A stretch of 64,000 bases of DNA from Betaproteobacteria bacterium Ga0077526 (GTDB lineage: Bacteria; Pseudomonadota; Gammaproteobacteria; Burkholderiales; Ga0077523), in assembly GCA_001464765.1 (NCBI GenBank), contig LNDV01000008.1, positions 1 through 64,000 on the forward strand. Reading direction: 5' to 3'. This document shows positions 1 to 8,194 of this stretch, piece after piece (position 1 is the stretch's first letter; each line of letters opens with the position of its first letter). Made by a program: the position numbers and the translations under genes. The notes under the pieces are model-generated. The model was not told the DNA's origin and made no database searches. It saw only the letters and a list, made by a program, of their open reading frames with translations.

Positions 1-427
1 CCACGAACAGCTTCTCCCTCACCGTCCGCAGCGTCCCATCCCCTATCAATACGTCCGGCTGCAGAAACAGAATCGCCGCGTCACGGCGCTCCGCCTCGGC
101 GATCGCCCTTCGATGGCATGCCGACATCACCGCATACGCATCCTCGATCTCGCCCTCGATCCGCATGAACCGGAACTCCACCGCGTCCCCCACCTCCTCC
201 CGCATGCGTCGGAAGTTCTCGTGCGCCGTCAGCAAGTCCCAATCCTGCTGCGTCGTGTGAATCTCGTACACCACCTCCCCACACCCCAGCAGCGACGGCA
301 GGTTTCCCTCCAGCAACAGCGACTCCACCACCAGACCCGCGTACAACTCCACGTAGGTCCGACCCCACAACTGAGTCACCAGATGCAGCGACGGCAACCT
401 CCTGGCCTCCCTCAGTAGTTCCTTCAA
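1..427 (-). CDS. Conserved protein of unknown function, cut by left edge
   Basis: The minus frame is open from 493 to the window edge and reads as protein-like sequence, with segments such as LHLVTQLWGRTYVELYAG followed about 75 residues later by MSACHRRAIAEAERRDAAI and a FLQPD segment. I associate this pattern with an uncharacterised family found in bacterial surface-polysaccharide loci, but I cannot assign an activity. There is no ATG in the open frame. A TTG at 427 with GAGG about 9 bases upstream is the most plausible start; a GTG at 460 is the other candidate. It lies at the distal end of the minus-strand polysaccharide cluster, 376 bp beyond the sulfotransferase gene. The C-terminus is outside the window. 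Coding status is fairly sure; start and function are not. Confidence 0.5.
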   Translation of the reverse strand, partial: MKELLREARRLPSLHLVTQLWGRTYVELYAGLVVESLLLEGNLPSLLGCGEVVYEIHTTQQDWDLLTAHENFRRMREEVGDAVEFRFMRIEGEIEDAYAVMSACHRRAIAEAERRDAAILFLQPDVLIGDGTLRTVREKLFV

Positions 428-803
428 TGGCCCATTCCTCGAACGACACTTGCGCGGCACGTCGACGAACGGCTGCGTATGGACTGGATCATGTCAAGAT
501 CTGCTACCAGGTCAAACTGCAAGAAGGAATGGCGCGCCGGGTCGCTGCCCATGCCCATGGCGGTCTGCCGGATTGGAATGATTCGGCGGCAAGTCAGCCG
601 ACGCGATCTCAATCGCGTTGCCTCCACTTTCTCTAGTCCCGACAGACGCGTCGAACTCGTCAAGATCTATCCTCGCCATCACCGTTTCGCGATCGAAAAT
701 CTCAGTCCGGTAGCCTGCCGGTCGCCCTCTTTCGACAGCTTCGCTCGTCCGTTGAGCACCGCACTCTGGCTAGAGCGAATCCAGCAGGCATTCTGTGTCA
801 ACG
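428..803. other. Intergenic stretch without a supported gene
   Basis: This 376 bp gap separates the sulfotransferase gene from the partial gene at the left edge. Open frames on both strands cross it, but none gives recognisable protein and none has a convincing start. It is long compared with the other gaps in this cluster, so it may hold a separate promoter for the partial gene. I saw no clear promoter pair or terminator hairpin. Confidence 0.4.
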
Positions 804-1859
804 TCAGGCACGCTCCGCCCTCGCCTGTGCAAGAAGGCTTTGTACGGGGGCGTTGTCCGGATCTAGCTGAAGAGCGGCCTCAAAGTCCTTGGCTGCTGCG
901 ACGCTGTCTCCGATCTGAAGCCATGCACTGCCTCGGAGAAAGAGAAGTGCGGGGTTGGGCGGAGCGCCATTGAGCGCCGCCGTATAGTCGGAAACTGCAC
1001 CGGAGTAGTCGCCCTCCGAAGCTCTCGAGGTTCCACGCTCCTGATACGCTTCCCAACTCAGAAGAAACTCTGACAGAACAGCCCTATCGAGCAACAACAA
1101 CTCTCTCAAGCGCTCCACGGACTGGAACACCCCCTCCAAGTCAGAGATGTTCGCGATCAATCGATCCGGCGATATCCCTGGAAGCTTCTTCAGGGGTGGG
1201 GCATCCACGACTCTGTCAACCTCAGGCGCAAAGGCGTCCAGCCTCAGAAATGCGGTAAGGCGCCTGAAGTAAGAGAAAATGTCCTTGTAGTCCAGGAGCA
1301 GGTAGCGTTTCCTGTTGGTAGCCAACCCGGCAATCCACAAGTCGTTTTCCAGATACAGTTGCAGTTCCCGGAAACAGGCGATTCGATCGACGTACTTGCA
1401 CGCAATGCTCGCTTCATCACCGACGACCGCGGTCGCCACCGCCTCGCTGATCGCGGAACTCCTGAGCGGAACACCGCGTTCGTTCCTGAGGTGTCCGACA
1501 CCTCGACACCCCGAAAGGTAGACGTCTCGGTAACTTCTGGTGAGGTGGATGACGAACCAATCGGGTGTGATGAGTTCCCGCAGTCTTGCACCATCGTCCT
1601 GACTCAACGCCACGGGATCAAGCACAAGCTTGGAGCCCACCAACTCCGCGTCCGTGGACCCGAGCTCCTGGTCGAGGAGTGATGCAAGATCCGTGGTGGT
1701 TTCGGAGATCGGAATGTGCAGTGACGTGGTCGACTTGGGCCGCCACTTGATCTCCTTGTCGGCGTGAACACCCGGCAGGGATCCGAGCATAGTCTCCAGC
1801 AGAGTACTGCCTGATCTCATGTTCGACACAACAAGAAAACGACGACGAGATTCAGTCAT
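804..1859 (-). CDS. Sulfotransferase with C-terminal TPR cassette
   Basis: The 351-residue protein starts with a PAPS-dependent sulfotransferase domain: a 5'-phosphosulfate-binding loop SNMRSGSTLLET at residues 12-23 and a 3'-phosphate-binding-like LTRSYRDVYLSGCR at 106-119. Residues 268-351 are two TPR units of a cassette that also occurs in the next two upstream genes. It has no signal peptide or membrane segment, so it should act in the cytosol on a lipid-linked sugar or glycan precursor. Its ATG overlaps the stop of the upstream lipoprotein gene by ATGA, which suggests coupled translation. The acceptor is inferred from context to be the product of the surrounding polysaccharide locus. The fold is secure; the substrate is unknown. 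Confidence 0.8.
   Translation of the reverse strand: MTESRRRFLVVSNMRSGSTLLETMLGSLPGVHADKEIKWRPKSTTSLHIPISETTTDLASLLDQELGSTDAELVGSKLVLDPVALSQDDGARLRELITPDWFVIHLTRSYRDVYLSGCRGVGHLRNERGVPLRSSAISEAVATAVVGDEASIACKYVDRIACFRELQLYLENDLWIAGLATNRKRYLLLDYKDIFSYFRRLTAFLRLDAFAPEVDRVVDAPPLKKLPGISPDRLIANISDLEGVFQSVERLRELLLLDRAVLSEFLLSWEAYQERGTSRASEGDYSGAVSDYTAALNGAPPNPALLFLRGSAWLQIGDSVAAAKDFEAALQLDPDNAPVQSLLAQARAERA
807..1058 (-). repeat. TPR cassette, copy A
   Basis: This is the C-terminal part of the sulfotransferase (residues 268-351). It shares the pattern W-x2-Y-Q-E-R-G, then GAPPNPALLFLRGSAW, then FEAALQLDPDN, with copies B, C and D in the two neighbouring genes. Confidence 0.8.
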
Positions 1860-2266
1860 TTCTTGATGGACGCTTGATTGAGTTTCTCCTGGGCTGCACG
1901 AAGCAGGACCTTTAGCGGCTCATTCTCCGGATCTAGTTTCAGACCTTCTTCGAAGTCTTGTGCGGCGCCAGCGGCATCGTCAATCTTCAATCTCGCCGAA
2001 CCGCGGAGGAAGTGCAAGGCCGGATTGGGCGGCGATCCCTTCAAAGCCATTGTGAAGCTCTCGACCGCACCTGCCGTATCGCCTTCCTTGTCCAAGGCAA
2101 TGCCTCGCTCTTGATGCTGTTGCCAACCCATCTCTGCCAAAGGTTGCGTCGCCGGTGATTGCGCCGAAGGCGCCTTGGTCGGAGCCTCCTTCTCGCACCC
2201 GGCAACCGCAAACAAAACCAGGGGCAGGATTCCTGCAATGACTCGCCTCACTGTGTGTCCCTCCAT
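1856..2266 (-). CDS. TPR lipoprotein
   Basis: A 136-residue protein with a lipoprotein signal peptide: basic VRR, a hydrophobic stretch and the lipobox VAGC with lipidated Cys24. A short linker rich in Ala, Pro and Ser follows, and residues 47-136 are one TPR cassette (copy B), containing GSPPNPALHFLRGSARL. It should sit in the periplasm, anchored to a membrane, and bind a partner. Its stop overlaps the sulfotransferase ATG (ATGA), and it starts 24 bp after the SGNH gene. Both neighbours carry the same cassette, so I infer a scaffold role for the modification enzymes. No enzymatic residues are evident. Confidence 0.75.
   Translation of the reverse strand: MEGHTVRRVIAGILPLVLFAVAGCEKEAPTKAPSAQSPATQPLAEMGWQQHQERGIALDKEGDTAGAVESFTMALKGSPPNPALHFLRGSARLKIDDAAGAAQDFEEGLKLDPENEPLKVLLRAAQEKLNQASIKK
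1859..2128 (-). repeat. TPR cassette, copy B
   Basis: Residues 47-136 of the lipoprotein. It has the same register as copies A and D, including W-Q-x2-Q-E-R-G, GSPPNPALHFLRGSAR and EEGLKLDPENEPLK, and shows the closest match to copy D. Confidence 0.8.
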
Positions 2267-2290
2267 TCTCGTGGAAACATCCGACCGGGC

Positions 2291-4432
2291 TCAGCGCGAC
2301 TTCGTTCCGGAAGTTGCCTCTTGCCCCATGCTATCACCGGCGGCGAGCTTCGCCTGGCGCAACAGCGCCTTGAGCGGCTCGTTGCCTGGATCCAGGCGCA
2401 GACCCGCCTCGAAATCCGCCGCCCCGCCGTTCCAATCCTTGAGCCGCAGCTTCGCGGATCCGCGCAAGAAGAAGAGCGCTGGATTTGGCGGGGAGTCTCT
2501 GAGCGCCGCGGTCAGGTCCATGATGGCGCCCGATACATCACCTCGGGCCAACTTTGCGTTCGCTCGCTCCTGATAGGCCTGCCAGTTGTCGAGCGGCTCA
2601 TCGGCCATGCGTCCTGCCCTGGCATCAGTGATCAGACTATCGATGTCCGGTTCGCGGTACGGAACACCGAGGTCCTTCGACCGCTGCTGGTTTCGTTCTG
2701 CAAGCTGGCGCGCGACTTGAAACGCCTGCTCCGCAGCTGCGAGATCGCCGTCTTTCAGCGCGAGCGCTCCATTGGATACGGCCTTCGCTTCGTCTCCGCA
2801 GTTGGCGCCCGTCCAATCATCGGCGAACACCGGAGCCAGCCGCGACTTGAGGACAGCGACTTCATCAGCATGGGTTGCCCGGTAGCGCAGACCAGCCTCC
2901 CGTGTACGGACGAGCCAGTCATCAACATTACTGGACGAAAGCAAGATGCCAAAGCCATCCGCTCCAACAGTCGCTTCCGATGAGTTCTGCATGACTTTCG
3001 ATAGCATCAGAGTGCCGGCTTCCTCACGAAAGTGCGCAGGCTCCCAGAACCATCGGGCAAGCTCGTGGGGGCGCGACAGCGGAGGACTCTTTTCTGTAGT
3101 GATGGTGTTGAAGCCGGAAAAATCCCATATCGGAAAGGGCGGCGCCTTGGCGTCTGACGCCTCTTCGACCAAGACGCGGACGAGATTCCGTTTCCAATCT
3201 TCATACTGCGGCCAAAGGCCGGTCTCCTGCAAAGCGATCAACATGCGGGCATGTTCGGGATTGATCACGAAGCGGACGTCAATCCGGGAGTTTCGTGCAA
3301 ACCGGAGCATGTCCCGAAAGACTTCGAGCGTGTCGGGCTGCCCTGGCTTCTGGAAACAGTAGCGATGCTCCTTGCCGGAACGCCATATCCTCTTCACGTA
3401 CTCGATTTCTTGGCCGGCGTTGTCACCCTCGAATAAGATACGCCTCGAACTACTGACCTCCTTTCGCTCCGCCGATTCCACGAGTTGCTTCAAGACCGAA
3501 TTGTCTGGTTCTATACCCAGGCCGAGTCGATAGTCCTGGATCGCCGCCTCGAAGTCGCCGAGTTGCTGCCTGGCGGAGCCACGGCGAAAATACAATGCAG
3601 CATTTGGCGGTGAACCTTTCAACGCCTGCGAGAAATCCTCGATTGCCTTGGCGTATGCGCCGGCCTTGACGTGCAAGTCACCCCAAGCCTGATAGCTGAC
3701 CCAGTCTCGCGGCGGATCGTCGTGGACGTGAGGTCCAACGTCTAGGCCCCCCAGAGCCACCGCTTCGAGGATGCGGTAGGAACTGCCCCTGAATCCATCT
3801 TTGTCGTACAACGCCATCCACCACGCGGCCTTCTCGAGAGTGTCGACCTGATTCCGCTCCACGTCGCTCTTTTGCGACATCAGAGTCCTGAACGAATAGA
3901 CGAGACCTTTCCCTCCGACGAGACGCTGCCAATCCTCGCGGAAGTTGTCCAGGCAGGTGTCGCTTGGATGGAGCAATAAGCGTTGCCTGTCGAAATCGAA
4001 GACTTCGGTCCCGAACAAAACTGCTTCCCGGTGCGCATTGAACATGAAGAAATCGAGAGCAATCACGGCTTGGCTCAACTCCGGACTGGCGTGCACTGCG
4101 TGCCTGAACGTGTCGAGCATCTCGCCGATGCCGGTTCCCGGCATGGCCAGGTTGTACACCGTGGCGCCACGGAACGCGGGGGCCCGAGGATTCAGCCCCA
4201 CTTCCGCTCGGGACGAACCCAGTATGACGATGGCGGGCTTTCGTGCGCAGATCGCTCCGGCCTTTCCCATCCTGATGTTGCTCGAAAACTCGTATCGTTG
4301 CGCATTCACTCCGGCAGCGGTGACGAGATCGAAGCGATAGAACGGGTCCACGAGGACGTTTGCGAGGACGGCAAGAGCGGTACCGGCGAGCACTGTGCCC
4401 AAGAAACCGTAGACGAATCGCCGCTCTTTCAT
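2291..4432 (-). CDS. Membrane-anchored SGNH (AlgJ/AlgX-like) protein with two TPR cassettes
   Basis: The 713-residue protein has an N-terminal membrane anchor (about residues 7-28) followed by an SGNH-hydrolase-like domain. The nucleophile block is ILGSSRAEVG at 70-79, and the probable acid/His pair lies in EPAHF (Glu464, His467), with Glu where Asp is usual. The domain is interrupted by TPR cassette C (residues 244-325); a second cassette D forms the C-terminus (616-696). It lies 6 bp downstream of an AlgI-like MBOAT gene. In known systems such as alginate acetylation, the MBOAT carries the acyl group across the membrane and an SGNH partner transfers it to the polymer. I infer a periplasmic O-acyltransferase. 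The inserted TPR is unusual. Confidence 0.7.
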   Translation of the reverse strand: MKERRFVYGFLGTVLAGTALAVLANVLVDPFYRFDLVTAAGVNAQRYEFSSNIRMGKAGAICARKPAIVILGSSRAEVGLNPRAPAFRGATVYNLAMPGTGIGEMLDTFRHAVHASPELSQAVIALDFFMFNAHREAVLFGTEVFDFDRQRLLLHPSDTCLDNFREDWQRLVGGKGLVYSFRTLMSQKSDVERNQVDTLEKAAWWMALYDKDGFRGSSYRILEAVALGGLDVGPHVHDDPPRDWVSYQAWGDLHVKAGAYAKAIEDFSQALKGSPPNAALYFRRGSARQQLGDFEAAIQDYRLGLGIEPDNSVLKQLVESAERKEVSSSRRILFEGDNAGQEIEYVKRIWRSGKEHRYCFQKPGQPDTLEVFRDMLRFARNSRIDVRFVINPEHARMLIALQETGLWPQYEDWKRNLVRVLVEEASDAKAPPFPIWDFSGFNTITTEKSPPLSRPHELARWFWEPAHFREEAGTLMLSKVMQNSSEATVGADGFGILLSSSNVDDWLVRTREAGLRYRATHADEVAVLKSRLAPVFADDWTGANCGDEAKAVSNGALALKDGDLAAAEQAFQVARQLAERNQQRSKDLGVPYREPDIDSLITDARAGRMADEPLDNWQAYQERANAKLARGDVSGAIMDLTAALRDSPPNPALFFLRGSAKLRLKDWNGGAADFEAGLRLDPGNEPLKALLRQAKLAAGDSMGQEATSGTKSR
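2345..2587 (-). repeat. TPR cassette, copy D
   Basis: C-terminal residues 616-696 of the SGNH protein. It contains NWQAYQERANAK, DSPPNPALFFLRGSAK and FEAGLRLDPGNEPLK, very similar to copy B. Confidence 0.8.
3458..3703 (-). repeat. TPR cassette, copy C (internal)
   Basis: Residues 244-325 of the SGNH protein, lying between its N-terminal nucleophile block and the rest of the catalytic domain. It contains GSPPNAALYFRRGSARQQ and LGIEPDNSVLKQL. It is the most diverged of the four copies. Confidence 0.75.
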
Positions 4433-4438
4433 GGTTCG

Positions 4439-5989
4439 TCAAAACTGAAAGTATATGAACTGCTGTAGCGCAACGCCACGCACCGACTGGTAGATCAGCA
4501 CACTCAGAACGAGAATGCCGGCAATGGCTCCTGCGGTTGTGCCTAAGGTCACCTCACCGGCTGCGTCGACCAGCCGCAGTCTATGGAACACATGCTGAAA
4601 CAATGTCGGAATCCTTGTCTTGGGCAACTGCTCGAGCACGGGCCGGAAGCGCTGCAACAGGATCGACGCGTTAGGGACGCACCATACCCAAAGAAGAAGT
4701 CCAAGGAATAGCCCCAGTCTCGCGAACGGCGGCATGTCGACTACGCCGGCTGATGCGGCAGCGGGATGGCGCAGGCCCGTCATGGCGAGGCAGACCTCCC
4801 AAGCCGCCGAGAACGACTCAGCCCGGAAGAAGACCCACGCTATCACCACCACAAGAAACGTCAACACGCGACCACCCCACCGACCGAGACGCCCTGACAA
4901 CCACTGCGCCCCCCATTTCTTGCTTACCGCTCCCCAGCCGTGATTCAGAATGAGAAACACACCATGCAACCCACCCCAAGCGACGAAGGTCCACGCCGCA
5001 CCGTGCCATAGCCCGCCAATCAGCATCGTGAGCATGAGATTGCAGAAGCGGCGAGCCTTCCCGAGCCGATTGCCGCCTAGTGGAACGTAGATGTAATCGC
5101 GCATGAATCGAGAAAGCGTCATGTGCCACCTGCGCCAGAACTCGACGATACTCTCTGCCTGGTACGGGGAGTTGAAGTTCGACGGCAAGCGAATGCCGCT
5201 CATCAGGGCTAACCCGATCGCCATATCCGAGTACCCGGAGAAATCGAAATAGATCTGAAACGTGAATGCCAGAGCGCCGGTCCACGCGTCCATAGGGCCG
5301 AGCCCCCCACCCGTATTCGCGGCAGTAAACACAGCATCCGACATCACTGCCATGCCATCGGCCACAAAAACCTTCTTCACCAGACCGAGAGCGAACAACG
5401 ACATGCCGGCGCTGAAATCACTCGAGGAGAACCGGAAAGCCCGTGGATCCTTGAATTGCGGAATCAAGTCCTTGTGATGCACGATCGGACCCGCGATCAG
5501 TTGGGGAAAATACATGACGAACAGACAGAAGTTGAGGAAGTCGTAGTCTTCCGCTTCTCCTCTGTAGGCATCCACGAGAAAACCGATCTTCTGAAACGTG
5601 AAGAACGAGATGCCGATCGGCAACAGCACCGCATGCCAGACGTACTGCTGGTTGAAGGCGAAATTGACATTCTCGATAAAGAAGTTTGCGTACTTGAAGT
5701 AAGCAAGCACCGACAGATTGGCAACGATGCCAATCACCAGCCACGTCAGCGCTGGCGTTTGCTGTCGCCGGCGGCTCGCGGAAAGCATGGAGCCCAAGGC
5801 GAAATTGAACACGATCGACAGGAAAAGAAGGGCCAAAAGCTTCGCGCTGAACCATGCGTAAAAGAAGCACGATGCGACCACCATCCAGGCAACCGCTGCC
5901 CTTCGTGACATCTTGGCGGCAAGCAGATAGGCGAAGCCCAGTGTGATCGGAAGGAACAAGACGATGAACTCGGGCGAGTTGAAGAGCAT
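4439..5989 (-). CDS. MBOAT-family O-acyltransferase (AlgI/DltB-like)
   Basis: A 516-residue polytopic membrane protein. The MBOAT signature includes EFWRRWHMTLSRF (residues 283-295), YVPLGGNR (301-308) and GGLWHGAAW with the predicted catalytic His329; a second His342 lies in WGGLHG. The length fits AlgI and DltB. It would take an acyl group from a cytosolic donor, usually acetyl-CoA in AlgI systems, and pass it across the inner membrane. The gene is 16 bp from the upstream methyltransferase and 6 bp from the downstream SGNH gene, the usual two-component arrangement for polysaccharide O-acetylation. The acyl group and the acceptor polymer are inferred, not shown. Confidence 0.87.
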   Translation of the reverse strand: MLFNSPEFIVLFLPITLGFAYLLAAKMSRRAAVAWMVVASCFFYAWFSAKLLALLFLSIVFNFALGSMLSASRRRQQTPALTWLVIGIVANLSVLAYFKYANFFIENVNFAFNQQYVWHAVLLPIGISFFTFQKIGFLVDAYRGEAEDYDFLNFCLFVMYFPQLIAGPIVHHKDLIPQFKDPRAFRFSSSDFSAGMSLFALGLVKKVFVADGMAVMSDAVFTAANTGGGLGPMDAWTGALAFTFQIYFDFSGYSDMAIGLALMSGIRLPSNFNSPYQAESIVEFWRRWHMTLSRFMRDYIYVPLGGNRLGKARRFCNLMLTMLIGGLWHGAAWTFVAWGGLHGVFLILNHGWGAVSKKWGAQWLSGRLGRWGGRVLTFLVVVIAWVFFRAESFSAAWEVCLAMTGLRHPAAASAGVVDMPPFARLGLFLGLLLWVWCVPNASILLQRFRPVLEQLPKTRIPTLFQHVFHRLRLVDAAGEVTLGTTAGAIAGILVLSVLIYQSVRGVALQQFIYFQF

Positions 5990-6005
5990 CTAGGCCTTCC
6001 TGTAC

Positions 6006-7181
6006 TCAAGCGGACACCGCAGCGGGTGGCGGGAGGTACCGACGATCGGGCGACTGGTTCAGCCGCTCACACACCCGTTCTCCCACCTCGCCGGGAAGCG
6101 GTACCAGCACTGCCGCCCCTGGCGGCACATCCGTTGGGAATACGACCGCCCGCCCGAGGTAACTCCGGCCCACGCGATCGCGATCTTCTTCGACGAAGAA
6201 CTCGAAGCGACAATTGGCTGTATGGTGGAGCCACGTTGCCGCAAGCGCGGTACCAAACACGCCCACCGTGGAGGCATCGACAACGGATTGGCTCCATGGC
6301 ACCAGAGACTCCAACCAATGGACGCTATCCGCCAACGCCAACTCAACCGTTCTCGAAGCCACCGTCCCATTGAACGATTCCCCCACGACCTGGGGAACGT
6401 CCTCCGCGCGCCTCGCCGTGACCAGCAGTTCCTTGCCGAGAGTTCGGTCGTCCAACACAAAGTCGCGGAAACCCGCGCCGGAAAGCAGACGCGCAAGTCC
6501 GGAGGTCGTGAAATGAAGAACGTGGTCGACCACCAGCAGGTCGAACGGGTTTCTCTTCGCGTCGGGCACAGCGATGACGATGATGCCGCCGGGACGAAGG
6601 AGGTCTCGCAGCTCGCGAAGAAAAGTCCGCGGATCACCCACGTGCTCCAGAACATGTGAGAGGGATATGACGTCGAACGTCTCATCGATGGCGCTCGTGC
6701 TGCCCGCCCAGTAGGTCTGGAAACCCGGGATGGACTCGACGTACGAACGATTGCGTTCGCTCAAGTCCGCGCCGTAGAGCATCCAAGAAGGCCGCAGGCT
6801 AGAAAGCGCCCGCAGGAGGTGCCCTTTCCCGCAACCGAAATCAAGCCAAGCCACTTCTGCTTGGTCTCCGATGGCTGGATTGGCCCCGAGAACCCGCTGC
6901 ACGAGACGAGACGATCGAGGCAAGCCGACGCCATCGACGAAGATCTTCTGTTCGGAGCCGTCCCCTTGAAAGTAGAGATCGTAGGTCGCGTAGACCTGGG
7001 CAATGTCTTCGCGGAGAGCGGGCGTCATCAGCTTCTGTGCTGTCCCACATGACTCACACCAGGCAACCTCGCCTCCCGGGGCCCAGATCCTGGAGTCTGA
7101 AGTGACACGATGAAGACGCTCGAACGACTTCACTGCCCGGAGGCTCTCCAAACCACACACAAGACATTCACAGGCGCTCAT
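6006..7181 (-). CDS. SAM-dependent C-methyltransferase-like protein
   Basis: The 391-residue protein has the three-part layout of sugar C-methyltransferases. An N-terminal zinc-binding part carries the pairs C6-x2-C9 and C42-x2-C45. A class I SAM domain has motif I LDFGCGKGH (113-121), and a C-terminal domain contains VGVFGTALAATWLHH. Characterised members methylate the ring carbon of nucleotide-linked 4-keto-deoxysugars, which would give a branched sugar. No dedicated 4-ketosugar synthase is certain in this window, so the substrate is open. It lies between the ABC exporter genes and the acyltransferase pair. Start is ATG. Confidence 0.75.
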   Translation of the reverse strand: MSACECLVCGLESLRAVKSFERLHRVTSDSRIWAPGGEVAWCESCGTAQKLMTPALREDIAQVYATYDLYFQGDGSEQKIFVDGVGLPRSSRLVQRVLGANPAIGDQAEVAWLDFGCGKGHLLRALSSLRPSWMLYGADLSERNRSYVESIPGFQTYWAGSTSAIDETFDVISLSHVLEHVGDPRTFLRELRDLLRPGGIIVIAVPDAKRNPFDLLVVDHVLHFTTSGLARLLSGAGFRDFVLDDRTLGKELLVTARRAEDVPQVVGESFNGTVASRTVELALADSVHWLESLVPWSQSVVDASTVGVFGTALAATWLHHTANCRFEFFVEEDRDRVGRSYLGRAVVFPTDVPPGAAVLVPLPGEVGERVCERLNQSPDRRYLPPPAAVSA

Positions 7182-7310
7182 TTTCGCTTGGATCGCTATG
7201 TTCGGATGATCATTTTCGTATCAGGTGGAAAACTGTCTCGGCGCATTCTGTACGTCCTCCGGGACGACCCACCCCTTGTTCCCGAGCAGGCCTGCGTTTC
7301 GTTCATTCAC

Positions 7311-8024
7311 TCACACATCCTGGTCCGCAACCATCGCCCCGTGTTCTAGACGGATAATCCGGTTGCACATGCTTCTCACCAGGCCGTGGTTGTGCGTGGC
7401 CAAGACTACGATCTTGGCTTCTCGAACCAGTTTGTCCATACGCAACCGCGACTTTTCGGCAAATGATGCGTCCCCCACACTAATCCACTCGTCCATCAAC
7501 ACGATATCGGCGTCAATGGATGTGCTAACCGCAAACGCAAGCCGCATCATCATGCCGGTTGAGTATGTCTTCATTGGCAAGTCAAGATACTCACCGAGTT
7601 CGGCGAATTCCGCGATATCGTCGAGCATCGCACGCATTCGCCGTGGTTTCACACCCATGATGTGTCCGCGCATGAACACGTTCTCGATGCCCGTCGCCTC
7701 CATGTCCATGCCCAGCGTGATGCTGAGCATGGACGCGACTTTGCCTTCGACACTCAGGTATCCCTGGCGCGGCTCATACACCCCGGCAAGAACTCGAAGC
7801 AGCGTCGACTTCCCGGACCCATTGTGACCAATCAGACCGACTCGATCGCCTTCGTTCAGCTCGAATGTCAAACCATCCAACGCCCTCACTATCATCCGGT
7901 TCGATGCGTCCCGAGCCAGAACACCACCTGTCGCGGTGTTCATGATCGCCTTCTTCAAGGAGCGGGTCCCGGACGCATAAATCGGAAACTCGACAACGAT
8001 GTCCTGCGCCCTCACTCTAGCCAT
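7311..8024 (-). CDS. wzt: Polysaccharide ABC exporter, ATP-binding subunit (Wzt-type)
   Basis: A 237-residue ABC ATPase with Walker A GHNGSGKST (66-74), a degenerate signature YSTGM (154-158) and Walker B DIVLMDEW (173-180). The truncated signature and the N-terminal extension before the P-loop are typical of Wzt, KpsT and TagH exporters. It ends shortly after the nucleotide-binding domain and lacks the C-terminal carbohydrate-binding domain of Wzt proteins that recognise a modified chain end. The partner permease is the next gene upstream, 170 bp away. Together they would move an undecaprenyl-linked glycan across the inner membrane. Confidence 0.88.
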   Translation of the reverse strand: MARVRAQDIVVEFPIYASGTRSLKKAIMNTATGGVLARDASNRMIVRALDGLTFELNEGDRVGLIGHNGSGKSTLLRVLAGVYEPRQGYLSVEGKVASMLSITLGMDMEATGIENVFMRGHIMGVKPRRMRAMLDDIAEFAELGEYLDLPMKTYSTGMMMRLAFAVSTSIDADIVLMDEWISVGDASFAEKSRLRMDKLVREAKIVVLATHNHGLVRSMCNRIIRLEHGAMVADQDV

Positions 8025-8194
8025 GACGCTCGCTGTCCATCGGACATGGGATGCTTCCGTTGCAACACCCAGTCAGCAGCCCGTACTTCGCCGCCTTCCC
8101 CTGGCCTTGTCCCGATATGTGCGTCGAACTCATCACCACGATACTCCTTCCTCTCCGGTTGTTTCATCAGCGACCACCTGAGCCCGAAACACCG

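Noticed and set aside
479..973. Plus-strand frame between the partial gene and the sulfotransferase
   Set aside because: It runs into the antisense of the sulfotransferase TPR part and shows no protein-like pattern.
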